From Nocardia sp. NBC_01327 (GTDB lineage Bacteria > Actinomycetota > Actinomycetes > Mycobacteriales > Mycobacteriaceae): a stretch of 64,000 nt of DNA. Under the pieces are notes generated by a model. That model did not search any database, had not been told where the DNA came from, and was given only the letters and a program-made list of their open reading frames with translations. Position 1 is the stretch's first letter. The number at the start of each line of letters is the position of its first letter. A program made the position numbers and the translations under genes. This document shows, in pieces, positions 7,862-17,255 of this stretch. The DNA lies in contig NZ_CP108383.1 in assembly GCF_035958815.1 (NCBI RefSeq), forward strand, positions 6,758,001 through 6,822,000, read 5' to 3'.

Positions 7862-9634
7862 TCAGCTGGCGGCGGTGACCTTTTCGGCGTCCGCCGTGGT
7901 CAGCAGCTCCCAGGCGTGGGCGCGGCCGGTTTCGGTGTCGTCGAGACCGGCCAGCATGCGGGCCAATTCGACAACGCGCTCGTCCCGGGTCAGCGCGCGG
8001 ACGCCGGAATTGACGCCCTTGCCGTCATCGACCTTGTCGACCACCAGATGGGTATCGGCGAAGGCGGCCACCTGCGGCAGGTGGGTGACCACGATGACCT
8101 GGTGGGTGCGGGCCAATCGGGCCAGGCGGCGGCCGATTTCGACGGCCGCGCGGCCACCGACGCCGGCGTCCACCTCATCGAAAACCATGGTCGTGCCGTG
8201 TTCGGAGCTGGCCAGCACCACTTCCAGCGCCAGCATGATGCGCGAGAGCTCACCACCGGACGCGCTCTTGCTCAAGGGAAGTGGCTGTGCGCCCGAATGC
8301 GCGGCGAGCCGGAACTCGGCCTCGTCCACACCGGTCGAACCGGCGTGCAATTCCTTGCCGTCGAGGGTGAGCGGGGCGGAATCCTGCACTCCGGCGGGCA
8401 CCGGCTGCACCAGGACCTCCAGCCGCGCCCGTCCCATGGCCAGACCGCCGAGCTCGGTGCTGACGGCGGTGGCCAGCTTGCCCGCGGCCTTGGTGCGCGC
8501 GGCGGTGAGTTTGCGGGCGGCCTCCCGGACCTTGACCGCCGCGGTCTCCACCTCCGCGGCCAGGGCGGCCAGGGCCTCCTCGGAGACGTCCAGAGAGGCC
8601 AGGCGCAGGCGCGATTCATCGGCCCACTTGATGACACCGTCGATATCCGGTGCGTACTTCCTGGTGAGCGTCTTCAGTTCGGCCTGCCGGGTGAGCATGG
8701 AATCGAGCGCGCCCGGATCCGACGGCAGATCCGACAGATAGGAGCTGAGTTCGGTGGTCAGGTCCACCACCACCGAAATGGCCTCGCCCAGACGGGGAGC
8801 CAGGCCCACGAGGGCCGGATCATCGGCGGCTTCCATGCGGGCGCGGGCGGTGCCGAGCAGATCCAGCGCACCCGAACCCTCACCGGGCGTGTCCGAGGGA
8901 CCGGCGAGCGCATCGTGCGCCGTCGACGCCGCCTCGCGCAGCGAATCCAGATCCGAGAGCCGGTGCACCTCGGCGACGAGGCGCTCATCCTCACCGGGTT
9001 CCGGTGCGATGGCATCGATTTCGATCAGCGACTGGGTCAGATGATCGGCCTCGAGCGCCAATTCGCGACTGCGGGCGGTGCGCTCGACCAACTGATTGCG
9101 CGCGTCCAGCCAGACCCGGCGCACCTTCTGGTACTTCTTCAGCAGTCCCGAAACCGAATCGGCGGCGAACTGATCGAGCGCGTGCAGCTGCTGATCCGGG
9201 CGCTGCAGGCGCAGCTGATCGTTCTGGCCGTGCACCGTGAGCAGCGGTGTCGTGAAATCCGAGAGCACCGAGGCGGGGACGCCGCGGCCGCCCAGATGCG
9301 CGCGGGAGCGGCCGTCGCTGCCCACCGTGCGGACGGCGATGATGCTGCCGTCGTCATCGCGTTCGGCGCCGGAGGATTCGAGCACCTCCTCGACCTCGGT
9401 GATGGCCCCCTCGTGGACATCGTCCACGGTGAAGCGGCCTTCGACCACCGCGCGCGAGGCGCCGAGTCGTACCCGCCCCGGATCGGCGCGGGCTCCGCTG
9501 AGCAGGTGCAGGCTCGTCACCACCATCGTCTTGCCCGCACCGGTCTCACCGGTCAAAACGGTCAAACCCTCATGGAATTGCGCGGTGGCGGTGGAAATTA
9601 CGCCCAGCCCGTCAATCCTGATCTCTGTCAGCAC
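7862..9634 (-). CDS. recN: DNA repair protein RecN
   Basis: A 590-residue SMC-like ATPase for double-strand break repair. It starts MLTEIRIDGLGVIS, has Walker A TGETGAGKT near residue 30, a long central coiled coil, the ABC signature KSASGGELSRIMLA and Walker B TTMVFDEVDAGVGG near the C-terminus. Length is normal. Its start overlaps the nadK 3' end by 23 nt, so the two are translated from one message. The order nadK-recN-steA matches Rv1695-Rv1697. Confidence 0.97.
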   Translation of the reverse strand: MLTEIRIDGLGVISTATAQFHEGLTVLTGETGAGKTMVVTSLHLLSGARADPGRVRLGASRAVVEGRFTVDDVHEGAITEVEEVLESSGAERDDDGSIIAVRTVGSDGRSRAHLGGRGVPASVLSDFTTPLLTVHGQNDQLRLQRPDQQLHALDQFAADSVSGLLKKYQKVRRVWLDARNQLVERTARSRELALEADHLTQSLIEIDAIAPEPGEDERLVAEVHRLSDLDSLREAASTAHDALAGPSDTPGEGSGALDLLGTARARMEAADDPALVGLAPRLGEAISVVVDLTTELSSYLSDLPSDPGALDSMLTRQAELKTLTRKYAPDIDGVIKWADESRLRLASLDVSEEALAALAAEVETAAVKVREAARKLTAARTKAAGKLATAVSTELGGLAMGRARLEVLVQPVPAGVQDSAPLTLDGKELHAGSTGVDEAEFRLAAHSGAQPLPLSKSASGGELSRIMLALEVVLASSEHGTTMVFDEVDAGVGGRAAVEIGRRLARLARTHQVIVVTHLPQVAAFADTHLVVDKVDDGKGVNSGVRALTRDERVVELARMLAGLDDTETGRAHAWELLTTADAEKVTAAS

Positions 9635-10652
9635 TCGTGCTCTCCGTTCGGCGGTTATCTATCTCGCCTGCACTCGGACGCTCCGTGGTTACACGGGCCG
9701 CCGTCTCCGCGCCTGACCGCGCAGACGGGCGGCCTCGCCAGCCTGTCACGGGCAACTGGAACTTGCGCACCATCCGGTCGGCGAACGGTGCGGAATCCAA
9801 CCGCACGTATCGCACCGGCTCGGCCCCGCGGACCGCCTCGACCCGGCCGCCCCGCGGCAGTGCGAGGGTGCGTCGGCCGTCGAGGAAAACAATGGCATCG
9901 TGGCCGGTGGCAACGGTTTCCACCGCTATTCGCGACGCCGGACTGGTGACCAGCGGGCGCGCGAACAGCGCATGGGCATTGCTCGGAATCACCAGCAGCG
10001 CTTCGAGTTCCGGCCACACCACCGGACCGCCGGCGGAGAAAGCATAGGCCGTCGAACCGGTCGGCGTGGCGATCAGCACCCCGTCGCAGCCGAAGGCCGA
10101 CACCGGGCGGCCGTCCACCTCCAGCACCAGTTCGAGAACGCCCATGCGCGCGGCGTTTTCGATACTGGCCTCGTTCAATGCCCAGCCGCGTTCGACGATC
10201 ACATCGTCCACGCGGACACTGACATCGATGGTCATGCGCTGCTCGAGCGTGTAATCGCGCCGAACCACCTGGGACAGCGCCTCATCGAGGTGTTCGGCCT
10301 CGGCCTCGGTCAGAAAACCGATGCGGCCCAGATTGATTCCCAGCACCGGCACCGACGCGTCACGCGCCAGTTCGGCGGCGCGCAGGAAGGTGCCGTCACC
10401 ACCGAGTGCGAGCACCATCTCACAGCCGACACCCGCATCCGGGCCGTGCGGCATGATCCGCACCGGATAGCCGACGGCCTCGCTGGGCGTGTCGAGATCG
10501 AAACGGGTGCTGTACGCCTCGTCCTCGAGCACCCGCAGGCCGATGCCCGCCTCGTCGAAGATCTTCGCCACCCGATGCGCGGTTTCGGTGATCTCGGTGC
10601 GACCCGGATGCGCGACCAGCAGGATCTCCCGCCCGGTCTCCCGCGAATTCAC
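9612..10652 (-). CDS. nadK: NAD kinase
   Basis: A 346-residue NAD kinase (PpnK) that phosphorylates NAD to NADP. The diagnostic motif LALGGDGTFLRAAELAR is present at about residues 79-95, followed by GINLGRIGFLTE and TPTGSTAYAFSAGGP, the NAD-binding segment. The GTG start overlaps the tlyA stop in GTGA, a 4-nt coupling. The C-terminal ~40 residues (after VTGWRGRPSARSG) are polar and low in complexity and extend past the usual family end. Homologue of Rv1695. Confidence 0.97.
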   Translation of the reverse strand: MNSRETGREILLVAHPGRTEITETAHRVAKIFDEAGIGLRVLEDEAYSTRFDLDTPSEAVGYPVRIMPHGPDAGVGCEMVLALGGDGTFLRAAELARDASVPVLGINLGRIGFLTEAEAEHLDEALSQVVRRDYTLEQRMTIDVSVRVDDVIVERGWALNEASIENAARMGVLELVLEVDGRPVSAFGCDGVLIATPTGSTAYAFSAGGPVVWPELEALLVIPSNAHALFARPLVTSPASRIAVETVATGHDAIVFLDGRRTLALPRGGRVEAVRGAEPVRYVRLDSAPFADRMVRKFQLPVTGWRGRPSARSGAETAARVTTERPSAGEIDNRRTESTSADRDQD

Positions 10653-11521
10653 TGTGGTCCCTCCTCCACCGCCCGCTCGATCAATGTCGCTACCCGAGCC
10701 TGCTCCTCCGCACTGTAAACGGCGGACGCAGAGCTCGCAGCGGACACCGTATCGCTCGGGTCCGACACTCCATCCTTACGCAACCACAGGAAGTACTCGA
10801 CATTCCCGGACGGACCCGGCAGCGGGCTCGCCACCACACCGCGGGTCCGCAGACCCAGCTTCGCGGCGGCGGCGGCCACCTCGCGCACCGTTTCGGCCCG
10901 CAGCGCCGGATCCCGCACCACGCCACCGGATCCGAGGCGATCCTTACCGACCTCGAACTGCGGTTTCACCATGGGCAGCAGATCCGCGCCCGGCGCGCAG
11001 CAGGCGGCCAGCGCGGGCAATACCAGGGCCAGGGAGATGAACGACAGGTCGGCGACCACCAATTCGACTGTGCCGCCGATGAGTTCGGGAGTGAGCGCGC
11101 GCACATTGGTGCGATCGTGCACCAGCACGCGATCATCGTTCTGCAGACGCCAGATCAGTTGCCCGTAGCCGACATCCGCGGCCACCACTTCCTTGGCGCC
11201 CTTGGACAGCAGTACATCGGTGAATCCGCCGGTGGACGCGCCGGCATCCAGGCAGCGTTTGTTCTCGACCGAGACGCCCTCGGCTTCGAAGGCCGTCAGC
11301 GCGCCCAGCAGCTTGTGCGCGCCGCGCGAGGCCCACTGCACCTCGTTCGGCTCATCGCGCACCAGCAGCGGAGCGCCGGTCTCCACGCCGGTGGCGGGTT
11401 TGGTGGCAACGGTTCCATTGATGAGGACACGGCCCGCGTCGATCAGCTCGACCGCGTGTTCCCGCGACCGCGCCAACCCGCGGCGAACCAGTTCGGCGTC
11501 CACCCGTGCGCGTCTGGCCAC
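10649..11521 (-). CDS. tlyA: TlyA 2'-O-rRNA methyltransferase
   Basis: A 290-residue protein with an N-terminal S4 RNA-binding domain (VDAELVRRGLARSREHAVEL) and an FtsJ-like SAM methyltransferase domain with motif I DAGASTGGFTDVLLSKGA. In mycobacteria TlyA methylates 16S and 23S rRNA ribose 2'-OH groups, and its loss gives capreomycin resistance. The last ~35 residues are Ser/Ala rich and less conserved. The GTG start lies 1 nt after the upstream stop, and the stop overlaps the nadK start, so this is one operon. Confidence 0.94.
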   Translation of the reverse strand: MARRARVDAELVRRGLARSREHAVELIDAGRVLINGTVATKPATGVETGAPLLVRDEPNEVQWASRGAHKLLGALTAFEAEGVSVENKRCLDAGASTGGFTDVLLSKGAKEVVAADVGYGQLIWRLQNDDRVLVHDRTNVRALTPELIGGTVELVVADLSFISLALVLPALAACCAPGADLLPMVKPQFEVGKDRLGSGGVVRDPALRAETVREVAAAAAKLGLRTRGVVASPLPGPSGNVEYFLWLRKDGVSDPSDTVSAASSASAVYSAEEQARVATLIERAVEEGPQ

Positions 11522-11522
11522 C

Positions 11523-11789
11523 CTAGATCTTGTCCACCGTTGCCAGGGCCTGCACGAGCACCTCGTGCGCCTGCTCCAGAATCCGAGCGCGGCGCACCAT
11601 ATCGGTGCCGTCGGAGGCCGAATCCCGGGCGCCCGCCGACAATTCGGTCAGCAGCGCGTCGACATCCGCGCGCACTCGCGCCGGATCGGCGAACTCCTGG
11701 TTCGCACCTGGCACATGCTGCCCCGGCAGCGGCATCCCCGGACGGGGTCCCGGGGCGGGAAACGGCGGGTGGGGCGTGGGCGTACTCAT
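11523..11789 (-). CDS. Small Rv1693-like protein
   Basis: An 88-residue protein with a proline-rich N-terminus (MSTPTPHPPFPAPGPRPG) and a C-terminal helical part (residues about 36-88). The position between the TPR/HAD genes and tlyA matches Rv1693, a conserved protein of unknown function. The ATG start is chosen because codons upstream belong to a longer open frame opposite a methyltransferase gene. The stop is 1 nt before the tlyA start, implying co-translation. I cannot assign a function. Confidence 0.72.
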   Translation of the reverse strand: MSTPTPHPPFPAPGPRPGMPLPGQHVPGANQEFADPARVRADVDALLTELSAGARDSASDGTDMVRRARILEQAHEVLVQALATVDKI

Positions 11790-11927
11790 GGTGGCGACAA
11801 CGCTACCCGAACTTGCATTCGAACAGTATCCAGGCCACGAAGGTTCGGCTCGTGTGTCCGATCGACTCCACCGCGAGGCGCCGCGCGGTGCGGAAATCCG
11901 GTGGACGGCCCTGGCAGAATCGGGCAA

Positions 11928-12686
11928 ATGGATCGCAACTTCGAAGACCTCGTCGACGAAGCCGACACCGTCTCGGTAGCCGGCTGGGACTTCTCCTGGC
12001 TGGACGGGCGCGCCAGCGAACAGCGGCCGTCGTGGGGGTATCAGCGGCAGCAGGCACAGCGACTCGCGAGCGCCCGCGCGGCGCTGGATATTCAGACCGG
12101 CGGCGGTGAGGTGCTGGCCGAGGCCGCGCAGCTCCCGCCGACCATGGTCGCCACCGAGTCCTGGCCGCCGAATCTGGCCAAGGCCACCCGGCTGCTGCAC
12201 CCGCGCGGCGCGGTGGTGGTCGCCGATCCGGACGAACCGCCGCTCCCCTTCGCCGATGCGGCCTTCGATCTGGTGACCAGCCGCCATCCGGCAACCATCT
12301 GGTGGGACGAGATCGCCCGCGTCCTGCAACCGGGCGGAACCTACTTCGCGCAGCATGTGGGCCCGGCCAGTGTGTTCGAGCTCGTCGAATACTTCCTCGG
12401 ACCGCAGCCGCAGGCCCGCAAGGGCCGAGACCCCTCGACCGAAGCCGCCGCCGCCCACACCGCCGGGCTGGATATCGTCCAATGTCACACCGAACGACTC
12501 CCCATGCGCTTCAACGATATCGGCGCGGTCGTCTACTTCCTTCGTAAAGTCATCTGGATGGTCCCCGGCTTCACCGTGGCGGCATACCGGGATCGCCTGC
12601 ACGATCTCCATCAGCAGATCACCACCGAGGGACCGTTCCTCGCTCACTCCTCGCGGACACTGTTCGAAGCCCGCAAGCCCGAGTAG
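11928..12686 (+). CDS. SAM-dependent methyltransferase
   Basis: A 252-residue class I methyltransferase. The segment PPLPFADAAFDLVTSRHPATIWWDEIARVLQPGGTYFAQ (quoted in part: PFADAAFDLVTSRH) matches the Methyltransf_11 post-I and motif II-III region. The usual glycine-rich motif I (DxGxGxG) is replaced by IQTGGGEVL, so the SAM pocket is somewhat divergent. The ATG at 11928 starts MDRNFEDLVDEADTVSVAGWDFSWLDG. The gene runs opposite to its neighbours and ends 4 nt before the convergent GNAT gene. Substrate unknown. Confidence 0.82.
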   Translation: MDRNFEDLVDEADTVSVAGWDFSWLDGRASEQRPSWGYQRQQAQRLASARAALDIQTGGGEVLAEAAQLPPTMVATESWPPNLAKATRLLHPRGAVVVADPDEPPLPFADAAFDLVTSRHPATIWWDEIARVLQPGGTYFAQHVGPASVFELVEYFLGPQPQARKGRDPSTEAAAAHTAGLDIVQCHTERLPMRFNDIGAVVYFLRKVIWMVPGFTVAAYRDRLHDLHQQITTEGPFLAHSSRTLFEARKPE

Positions 12687-12690
12687 GACT

Positions 12691-13128
12691 TCACAATCCG
12701 AGGGTGAAGTGGTGTGCGGTGATGGCCAGGTGGTGCCGCATGTACAGGCGGTGCGCCGGGGCCCGGTCCAGGGCTACACCGGAATCCAGCTGCACCGCTT
12801 CACATTCGAGGTCGACTGCCTCATTCCGAATCCAGTGCATAAGGGTGTCACCGTGGCCGCGGCCACGGGACTGCGGCAGTGTGCTGAGATCGTCGACATA
12901 GAGATGACGGCCCCAGGCCGTCGAATACGCGACCCGGAAACCGATGACCGCGACGGCGGTATCGGAAGCATCGTCGAAAATGCCGACGAGCCGATAACCT
13001 GCCGGGCGAAGGCGGGTATCGATCAGGTCGACAATGGCGGCGGCGGTTTCCCAGCGGGGGCGCAGCGCCAGCAAGGCCGGAGCGGCCAATTCGGTCTGTC
13101 CTGCGGGAATTTCGCGTACTTCGGTCAC
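12691..13128 (-). CDS. GNAT acetyltransferase
   Basis: A 145-residue GCN5-type N-acetyltransferase. The acetyl-CoA-binding motif A appears as LPQSRGRGHGDTLMHW (Q-x-x-G-x-G type) after the strand HLYVDDLSTL. The C-terminal part RAPAHRLYMRHHLAITAHHFTL is the usual motif B. The GTG start gives normal length. The substrate cannot be inferred. It converges on the methyltransferase gene with a 4-nt gap. Confidence 0.85.
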   Translation of the reverse strand: MTEVREIPAGQTELAAPALLALRPRWETAAAIVDLIDTRLRPAGYRLVGIFDDASDTAVAVIGFRVAYSTAWGRHLYVDDLSTLPQSRGRGHGDTLMHWIRNEAVDLECEAVQLDSGVALDRAPAHRLYMRHHLAITAHHFTLGL

Positions 13129-13226
13129 CGTATCGACGGTAGTGAATGCGGAGTGATGACTACAGGGCCACTTACCGGAAAGTCCGGCAAACCAATTTCG
13201 AGGGAATGCCGGACCGTGAAAATCAC

Positions 13227-14129
13227 CTATCGGGCGGCGGGCGGGGCCGCGACGGCGATCGCGCGGCCGGGGTGCTTCTGCAGGAGAGCGCCGACGACAT
13301 CGGCGATATCGCCGTCGCCGGGCGCGATGGGTGCGGTATCGGCGACCGGATGATTCAGAGCGTCAAGGGATTCCGCGATATAGGTGGGGAGGCGGCCGGG
13401 GGGCTGGGTGCGGAGGTCCGCGAGGGTGCTCACGCCGGTGAGAACCAGGAAGGATTCGAGGCCGACGGTGTGGGCGCCGTCGATATCGGTGTCGAGGCGG
13501 TCACCGACCACCAGGGCCTCCCGGGTGCCGACCCGGGTGAGGGCGTCCTCGAGCAGGGGCGCGTAGGGCTTGCCCGCCACAATGGGTTCGAGGCCGGAGG
13601 CGGTGCGCAGGGCGGCGACCATGGAACCGTTGCCGGGAGCCAGACCGCGTTCGTTCGGGAGTGTCGCATCGGTATTCGCGGCCACCCAGAGCGCGCCGGC
13701 GCGCAAGGCGTACGCGGCCTCGGCCAGATCCGGCCAGGCCGTCTCCGGAGAATGGCCCTGCACCACGGCGGCGGGGGCGACACCGTTGAAACGGCGAACC
13801 GGTTGCAGGCCAACGGCGGTCACCTCGGCCGCGAGATCATCGGTGCCGACCACGAGTACCGACGCACCCGGCTCGAGACGGGCCGCGAGCAGATGGGCGG
13901 CGGCCTGCGCGCTGGTGACGACATCGTCTTCGCCTGCGGTGAAACCGATTTCGCGCAGATGCACCACCACCGCGGCGGCGGAGCGACTGGCATTATTGGT
14001 GACATAGGCCAGACGCTGCTCCGGTGCGCCCGAAAGTGCTTCCGGCGCACCGGGAATCACCTCGTGCCCGCGATACAGGGTGCCATCCAGATCCAGCAGC
14101 AGTGCGCCGAACCGATCCCGTAGCCGCAT
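13227..14129 (-). CDS. HAD-IIA phosphatase, likely glycerol-3-phosphate phosphatase
   Basis: A 300-residue HAD hydrolase of subclass IIA (NagD/PGP type). Motif I is LLLDLDGTLYRG at residues 10-21, motif II YVTNNASRS near residue 60, and motif IV VGDRLDTDIDGAHTVG near residue 210. The M. tuberculosis homologue Rv1692 has been characterised as a glycerol-3-phosphate phosphatase that acts in glycerophospholipid recycling; the same role here is inferred from similarity and position between the TPR gene and tlyA. Confidence 0.9.
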   Translation of the reverse strand: MRLRDRFGALLLDLDGTLYRGHEVIPGAPEALSGAPEQRLAYVTNNASRSAAAVVVHLREIGFTAGEDDVVTSAQAAAHLLAARLEPGASVLVVGTDDLAAEVTAVGLQPVRRFNGVAPAAVVQGHSPETAWPDLAEAAYALRAGALWVAANTDATLPNERGLAPGNGSMVAALRTASGLEPIVAGKPYAPLLEDALTRVGTREALVVGDRLDTDIDGAHTVGLESFLVLTGVSTLADLRTQPPGRLPTYIAESLDALNHPVADTAPIAPGDGDIADVVGALLQKHPGRAIAVAAPPAAR

Positions 14130-14240
14130 TACGACGCCCCTCTCACACTTTCTTCGCCCGAAACCGATCGGCTGGCCGCCCCATACAGGGACGGCCAGCC
14201 TACTAGGTCGATGCCACGGCCAGATCTCGCATGCGGCCGA

Positions 14241-16961
14241 TTACTTCTTGCTGTCGCCGTCCTCGGCCTTGTCCGCGGCCGCGGTGTCGGCGGCGCTCGC
14301 AGTGTCGGATTCCTCGACCGGGTCAGCGCCACTGGGCTTTTCGGCCTCATCGGCGCTGTCGGACTCGTCGGACTCGTCAGCGCTCGCGGACTCGTCAGCG
14401 CTCGCGGACTTCTCGGTCGATGCGACGGCGTGCGGCACTACGTCCGAGTCGTCGTCATCTTCATCGTCGAAGTCGTCCGCTTCCGCGAAGTCGTCCTCGT
14501 CGTCTTCGGCGTCCGCGTCTTCGTCGTCCTCGGTGCCGTCGTTCACGGCGGCAGTCCAGTCCGACTCGTCGTCTTCGTCGGATTCAGCGCCGTCGGCCAC
14601 GGCGGAGGTCCACTCCGAATGCCCGGATCCGCCCTCGGCCAGGTCCGCAGCGCGGTCCTCGGCGTCGGTCTCACCCTCGGTATCGGCGGACGCGGCGTTC
14701 ATGAACCAGGTCAGCGATTCCTCCGCCCGACCGGCGGCCAGCAGGGCCTCGGCATAGGCGTAGAACAGGCGCGCGGACGCCGGACCCGTCTTGGACGGAT
14801 CCAATTCCGCGGTCTGCAGGCTCACCACGGCCTGGTCGTACTGACCGAGATCCATCCGGGCGCCGGCGACCACAATGCGCAGCTCGGTGGCCTCATCGCC
14901 CTTCAGCAGGCGGGCCTCATCGCTGCGGCCCAGTTCGATGGCACGCTCGGGACGGCCGAGGCCGCGCTCGCAGTCGGCCATGACCGCGAGCAGACCGGCG
15001 CCGCCGGACATGCGGCGCGCGGTACGCAGCTCGGACAGCGCCTCCGCCCACTCACCGGCGTGATAGGCCGCGACACCATTGGTCTCACGCACCACCGCAA
15101 TACGACCGGCACGCTGACGGGCCGCACGCGCATGCTCGAGGGCGAGCTCCGGATCCTCATCCAGCAGCTGCGCCACCATGATGAGGTGCCGGGCCACGGA
15201 ATCGGCATTGGTCTTGTCCAGGCTCAGCAGATCGCGGCGCACAGCGGGCTCGAGATCCGAGGCCTGCACCTCCTCCGGCAACTCCGGCTCATCCGGGCGA
15301 CTCGCACGGCGCTCGCCACCACGGGAATCGCCGCCGAAGCGCGCACCCTCGCCGCCACGACGACGGTCGGACGAATCGTCACGACCGGCAAAGGACGAAC
15401 GCTCGGGACGCTCCGCACGGGCGGGACGCTCACTACGGTCGGAACGCGCCGCATCGTCCCGGGCTGGACGCTCGGAACGATCCCGATCCGGACGCTCCGC
15501 ACGATCCCGATCCGGCCGGTCGGCGCGGTCACGATCCGGGCGCTCAGCGCGGTCACGAGCGGGCCGGTCGGCACGATCACGGTCCGGACGGTCGGCGCGG
15601 TCGCGATTGAAACCGCCACCCGAGCTCGGCCGGTCGCCACCACCGAAACCACTGCGGCCGAAGCTCTTTCGCTCATCACGATCGCCTTCACCGCGATCGC
15701 CACCGCGATTGAAACCACCGCGCTCACCGCTATTGCTATCGCGATTGAACCCACCGCGATCGCCACCACGGCTCTCACTGCTGCGGCTATCGCCGCCACG
15801 GTTGAACCCGCCACCGCTGTTGCTATCGCGGTTGAAACCACCGCGGCTGTCCCCACCGCGACTATCGCCACCACGATTGAACCCACCGCGGTCGCCTTCG
15901 CCACGGTTGAATCCACCGCGATCGCCACCACGGCTCTCACTGCTGCGGTTATCGCCACCGCGGTTGAAGCCGCCACGATCGCCACCCCGGCTATCGCCCC
16001 GGCTGTCACTGCCGCGGTTGAACCCGCCGCTACGGTTGTCGCCACCGCGGCTGTCGCTGCCACGGCTGTCGCTGCTGCGATTGAAACCGCCACCGCTCGC
16101 GCCACCACGGTTGAAACCACCGCGATCACTGTCACGGCTCTCACTGCGGTTGAATCCACCGCGCTCGCCACCCCGGCTGTCGCCGCGGTTGTCGCTGCTG
16201 CGGTTGAACCCACCACCACTATTGCTATCGCGATTGAACCCACCCCGGCTGTCCCCACCGCGGCTATCGCCACCACGGTTGAACCCGCCACGGTCACTAC
16301 CAGCGCTTTCACCGGAACGGCGGAATCCGCCGCGGTCATTGTCACGGCCTTCGCCGGACCGGTTGAAGCCGCCACCACGGCTGTCGCTGCTGCCTCGGCT
16401 GTCGCTGCTGCGATTGAAACCGCCACCGCTCGCGCCGCCACGGTTGAATCCACCGCGCTCACCGCTATTGCTATCGCGGTTGAATCCGCCACGGCTGTCG
16501 CCGCCGCGGCTGTCACTGCTCCGGTTATCGCTGCTGCGGTTGAATCCGCCGCGACTGCCGGAATTGCTGTCCCGGCTCTCGCCACGGCCGAAACCGCTGC
16601 GGCCACCGTCGCGAGCTTGGTTCTCACGGTTGGAGCCGCCACGGCCGTAGCCGGCGCTGCCGCTGTCACGGGTCCCTGCGTTATCGCGGCCGCCCTCCCG
16701 GTTGAAGCCGCCACCTCGGCTGCCTTCACTCCGATTGGAGCTACCACGGTCGCTGTCACCGCGACCCGCGCTACCGCGCCCGGCGTCACGCCCGCCGTCA
16801 CGATTGAAACCACCGCCGCCGCTGCTGCTTCGATTGAAGCCCGACTTGCCTTGGTCGCGCCGATCGCCCGAACTATTGTCGCGCGCCGGCCGGCTGCTGC
16901 CGCCCTCACCGGATCCGCCGCTACGGCGGAAAGGTTTACGGTCGTCGCTCTGCTCCGCCAC
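14241..16961 (-). CDS. TPR protein with giant RGG/FNR-repeat N-terminus
   Basis: A 906-residue protein in the place of Rv1691, whose mycobacterial homologue is only about 250 residues. Residues about 35-450 are Gly/Arg/Ser/Asn repeats built on GGFNR and DSRGG. Residues about 450-535 are DRADRP/RDRAERP repeats. From about residue 560 (PELPEEVQASDLEPAVRRDL) a TPR-like helical domain runs to about 810 (e.g. AVVRETNGVAAYHAGEWAEA). The last ~95 residues are strongly acidic. The conserved C-terminal half suggests a scaffold; the N-terminus resembles eukaryotic RGG RNA-binding tails, but RNA binding is only inferred. Start is MAEQSDDRKPF. Confidence 0.85.
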   Translation of the reverse strand: MAEQSDDRKPFRRSGGSGEGGSSRPARDNSSGDRRDQGKSGFNRSSSGGGGFNRDGGRDAGRGSAGRGDSDRGSSNRSEGSRGGGFNREGGRDNAGTRDSGSAGYGRGGSNRENQARDGGRSGFGRGESRDSNSGSRGGFNRSSDNRSSDSRGGDSRGGFNRDSNSGERGGFNRGGASGGGFNRSSDSRGSSDSRGGGFNRSGEGRDNDRGGFRRSGESAGSDRGGFNRGGDSRGGDSRGGFNRDSNSGGGFNRSSDNRGDSRGGERGGFNRSESRDSDRGGFNRGGASGGGFNRSSDSRGSDSRGGDNRSGGFNRGSDSRGDSRGGDRGGFNRGGDNRSSESRGGDRGGFNRGEGDRGGFNRGGDSRGGDSRGGFNRDSNSGGGFNRGGDSRSSESRGGDRGGFNRDSNSGERGGFNRGGDRGEGDRDERKSFGRSGFGGGDRPSSGGGFNRDRADRPDRDRADRPARDRAERPDRDRADRPDRDRAERPDRDRSERPARDDAARSDRSERPARAERPERSSFAGRDDSSDRRRGGEGARFGGDSRGGERRASRPDEPELPEEVQASDLEPAVRRDLLSLDKTNADSVARHLIMVAQLLDEDPELALEHARAARQRAGRIAVVRETNGVAAYHAGEWAEALSELRTARRMSGGAGLLAVMADCERGLGRPERAIELGRSDEARLLKGDEATELRIVVAGARMDLGQYDQAVVSLQTAELDPSKTGPASARLFYAYAEALLAAGRAEESLTWFMNAASADTEGETDAEDRAADLAEGGSGHSEWTSAVADGAESDEDDESDWTAAVNDGTEDDEDADAEDDEDDFAEADDFDDEDDDDSDVVPHAVASTEKSASADESASADESDESDSADEAEKPSGADPVEESDTASAADTAAADKAEDGDSKK
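15610..16850. repeat. Degenerate tandem repeats coding for GGFNR/DSRGG
   Basis: Within the TPR gene the sequence consists of imperfect repeats of ggttgaaaccgcc and cggctgtcgccacca type blocks, on the plus strand. They encode GGFNR and DSRGG units on the minus strand, and they also leave an artefactual ~920-codon open frame on the plus strand. Copy number is likely to vary between strains. Confidence 0.85.
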
Positions 16962-17095
16962 GGTGATCCCTCTCTATAGTTTGCCTGCGGTACCCGGCCC
17001 GCGGCGCTGGCGCGCGTGAGGGTTGGCGGCACAGCCCGCCACCACAAATTCAATCACGCGCCGCTGAGCGTCCAGGCGGCACCGGGTCTAAAACG

Positions 17096-17129
17096 ACGAA
17101 AGGGGACCCACATGTGGGTCCCCTTTCGT
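17096..17129 (-). terminator. rRNA operon terminator
   Basis: ACGAAAGGGGACCCA and TGGGTCCCCTTTCGT form a perfect 15-bp stem around CATG. It begins 10 nt after the 5S 3' end on the minus strand and is followed there by CGTTTTAGA, a short T-tract. This is a convincing intrinsic terminator for the ribosomal operon. Confidence 0.92.
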
Positions 17130-17138
17130 GAAGGATGT

Positions 17139-17255
17139 TCCGGCGGTGTCCTACTCTCCCACACCCTGTCGAGTGCAGTACCATCGGCGCAGGTGGCCTT
17201 AGCTTCCGGGTTCGGAATGGGACCGGGCGTTTCCCCACCGCTATAGCCGCCGTAA
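17139..17255 (-). rRNA. rrf: 5S ribosomal RNA
   Basis: The minus strand begins GTTACGGCGGCTATAGCGG and ends near GTAGGACACCGCCG, with the conserved core CCCATTCCGAACCCGGAAGC. Length is about 117 nt; the ends are estimated from 5S consensus pairing. Confidence 0.95.

Noticed and set aside
7916..9949. A 677-codon open frame opposite recN and nadK
   Set aside because: Antisense shadow; recN and nadK motifs are unambiguous on the minus strand.
14211..16979. A ~920-codon plus-strand open frame rich in Ala, Thr and Val
   Set aside because: It is the antisense of the RGG/FNR repeats; the repeat pattern keeps stops out of that frame. The minus-strand frame has a conserved TPR domain and synteny.
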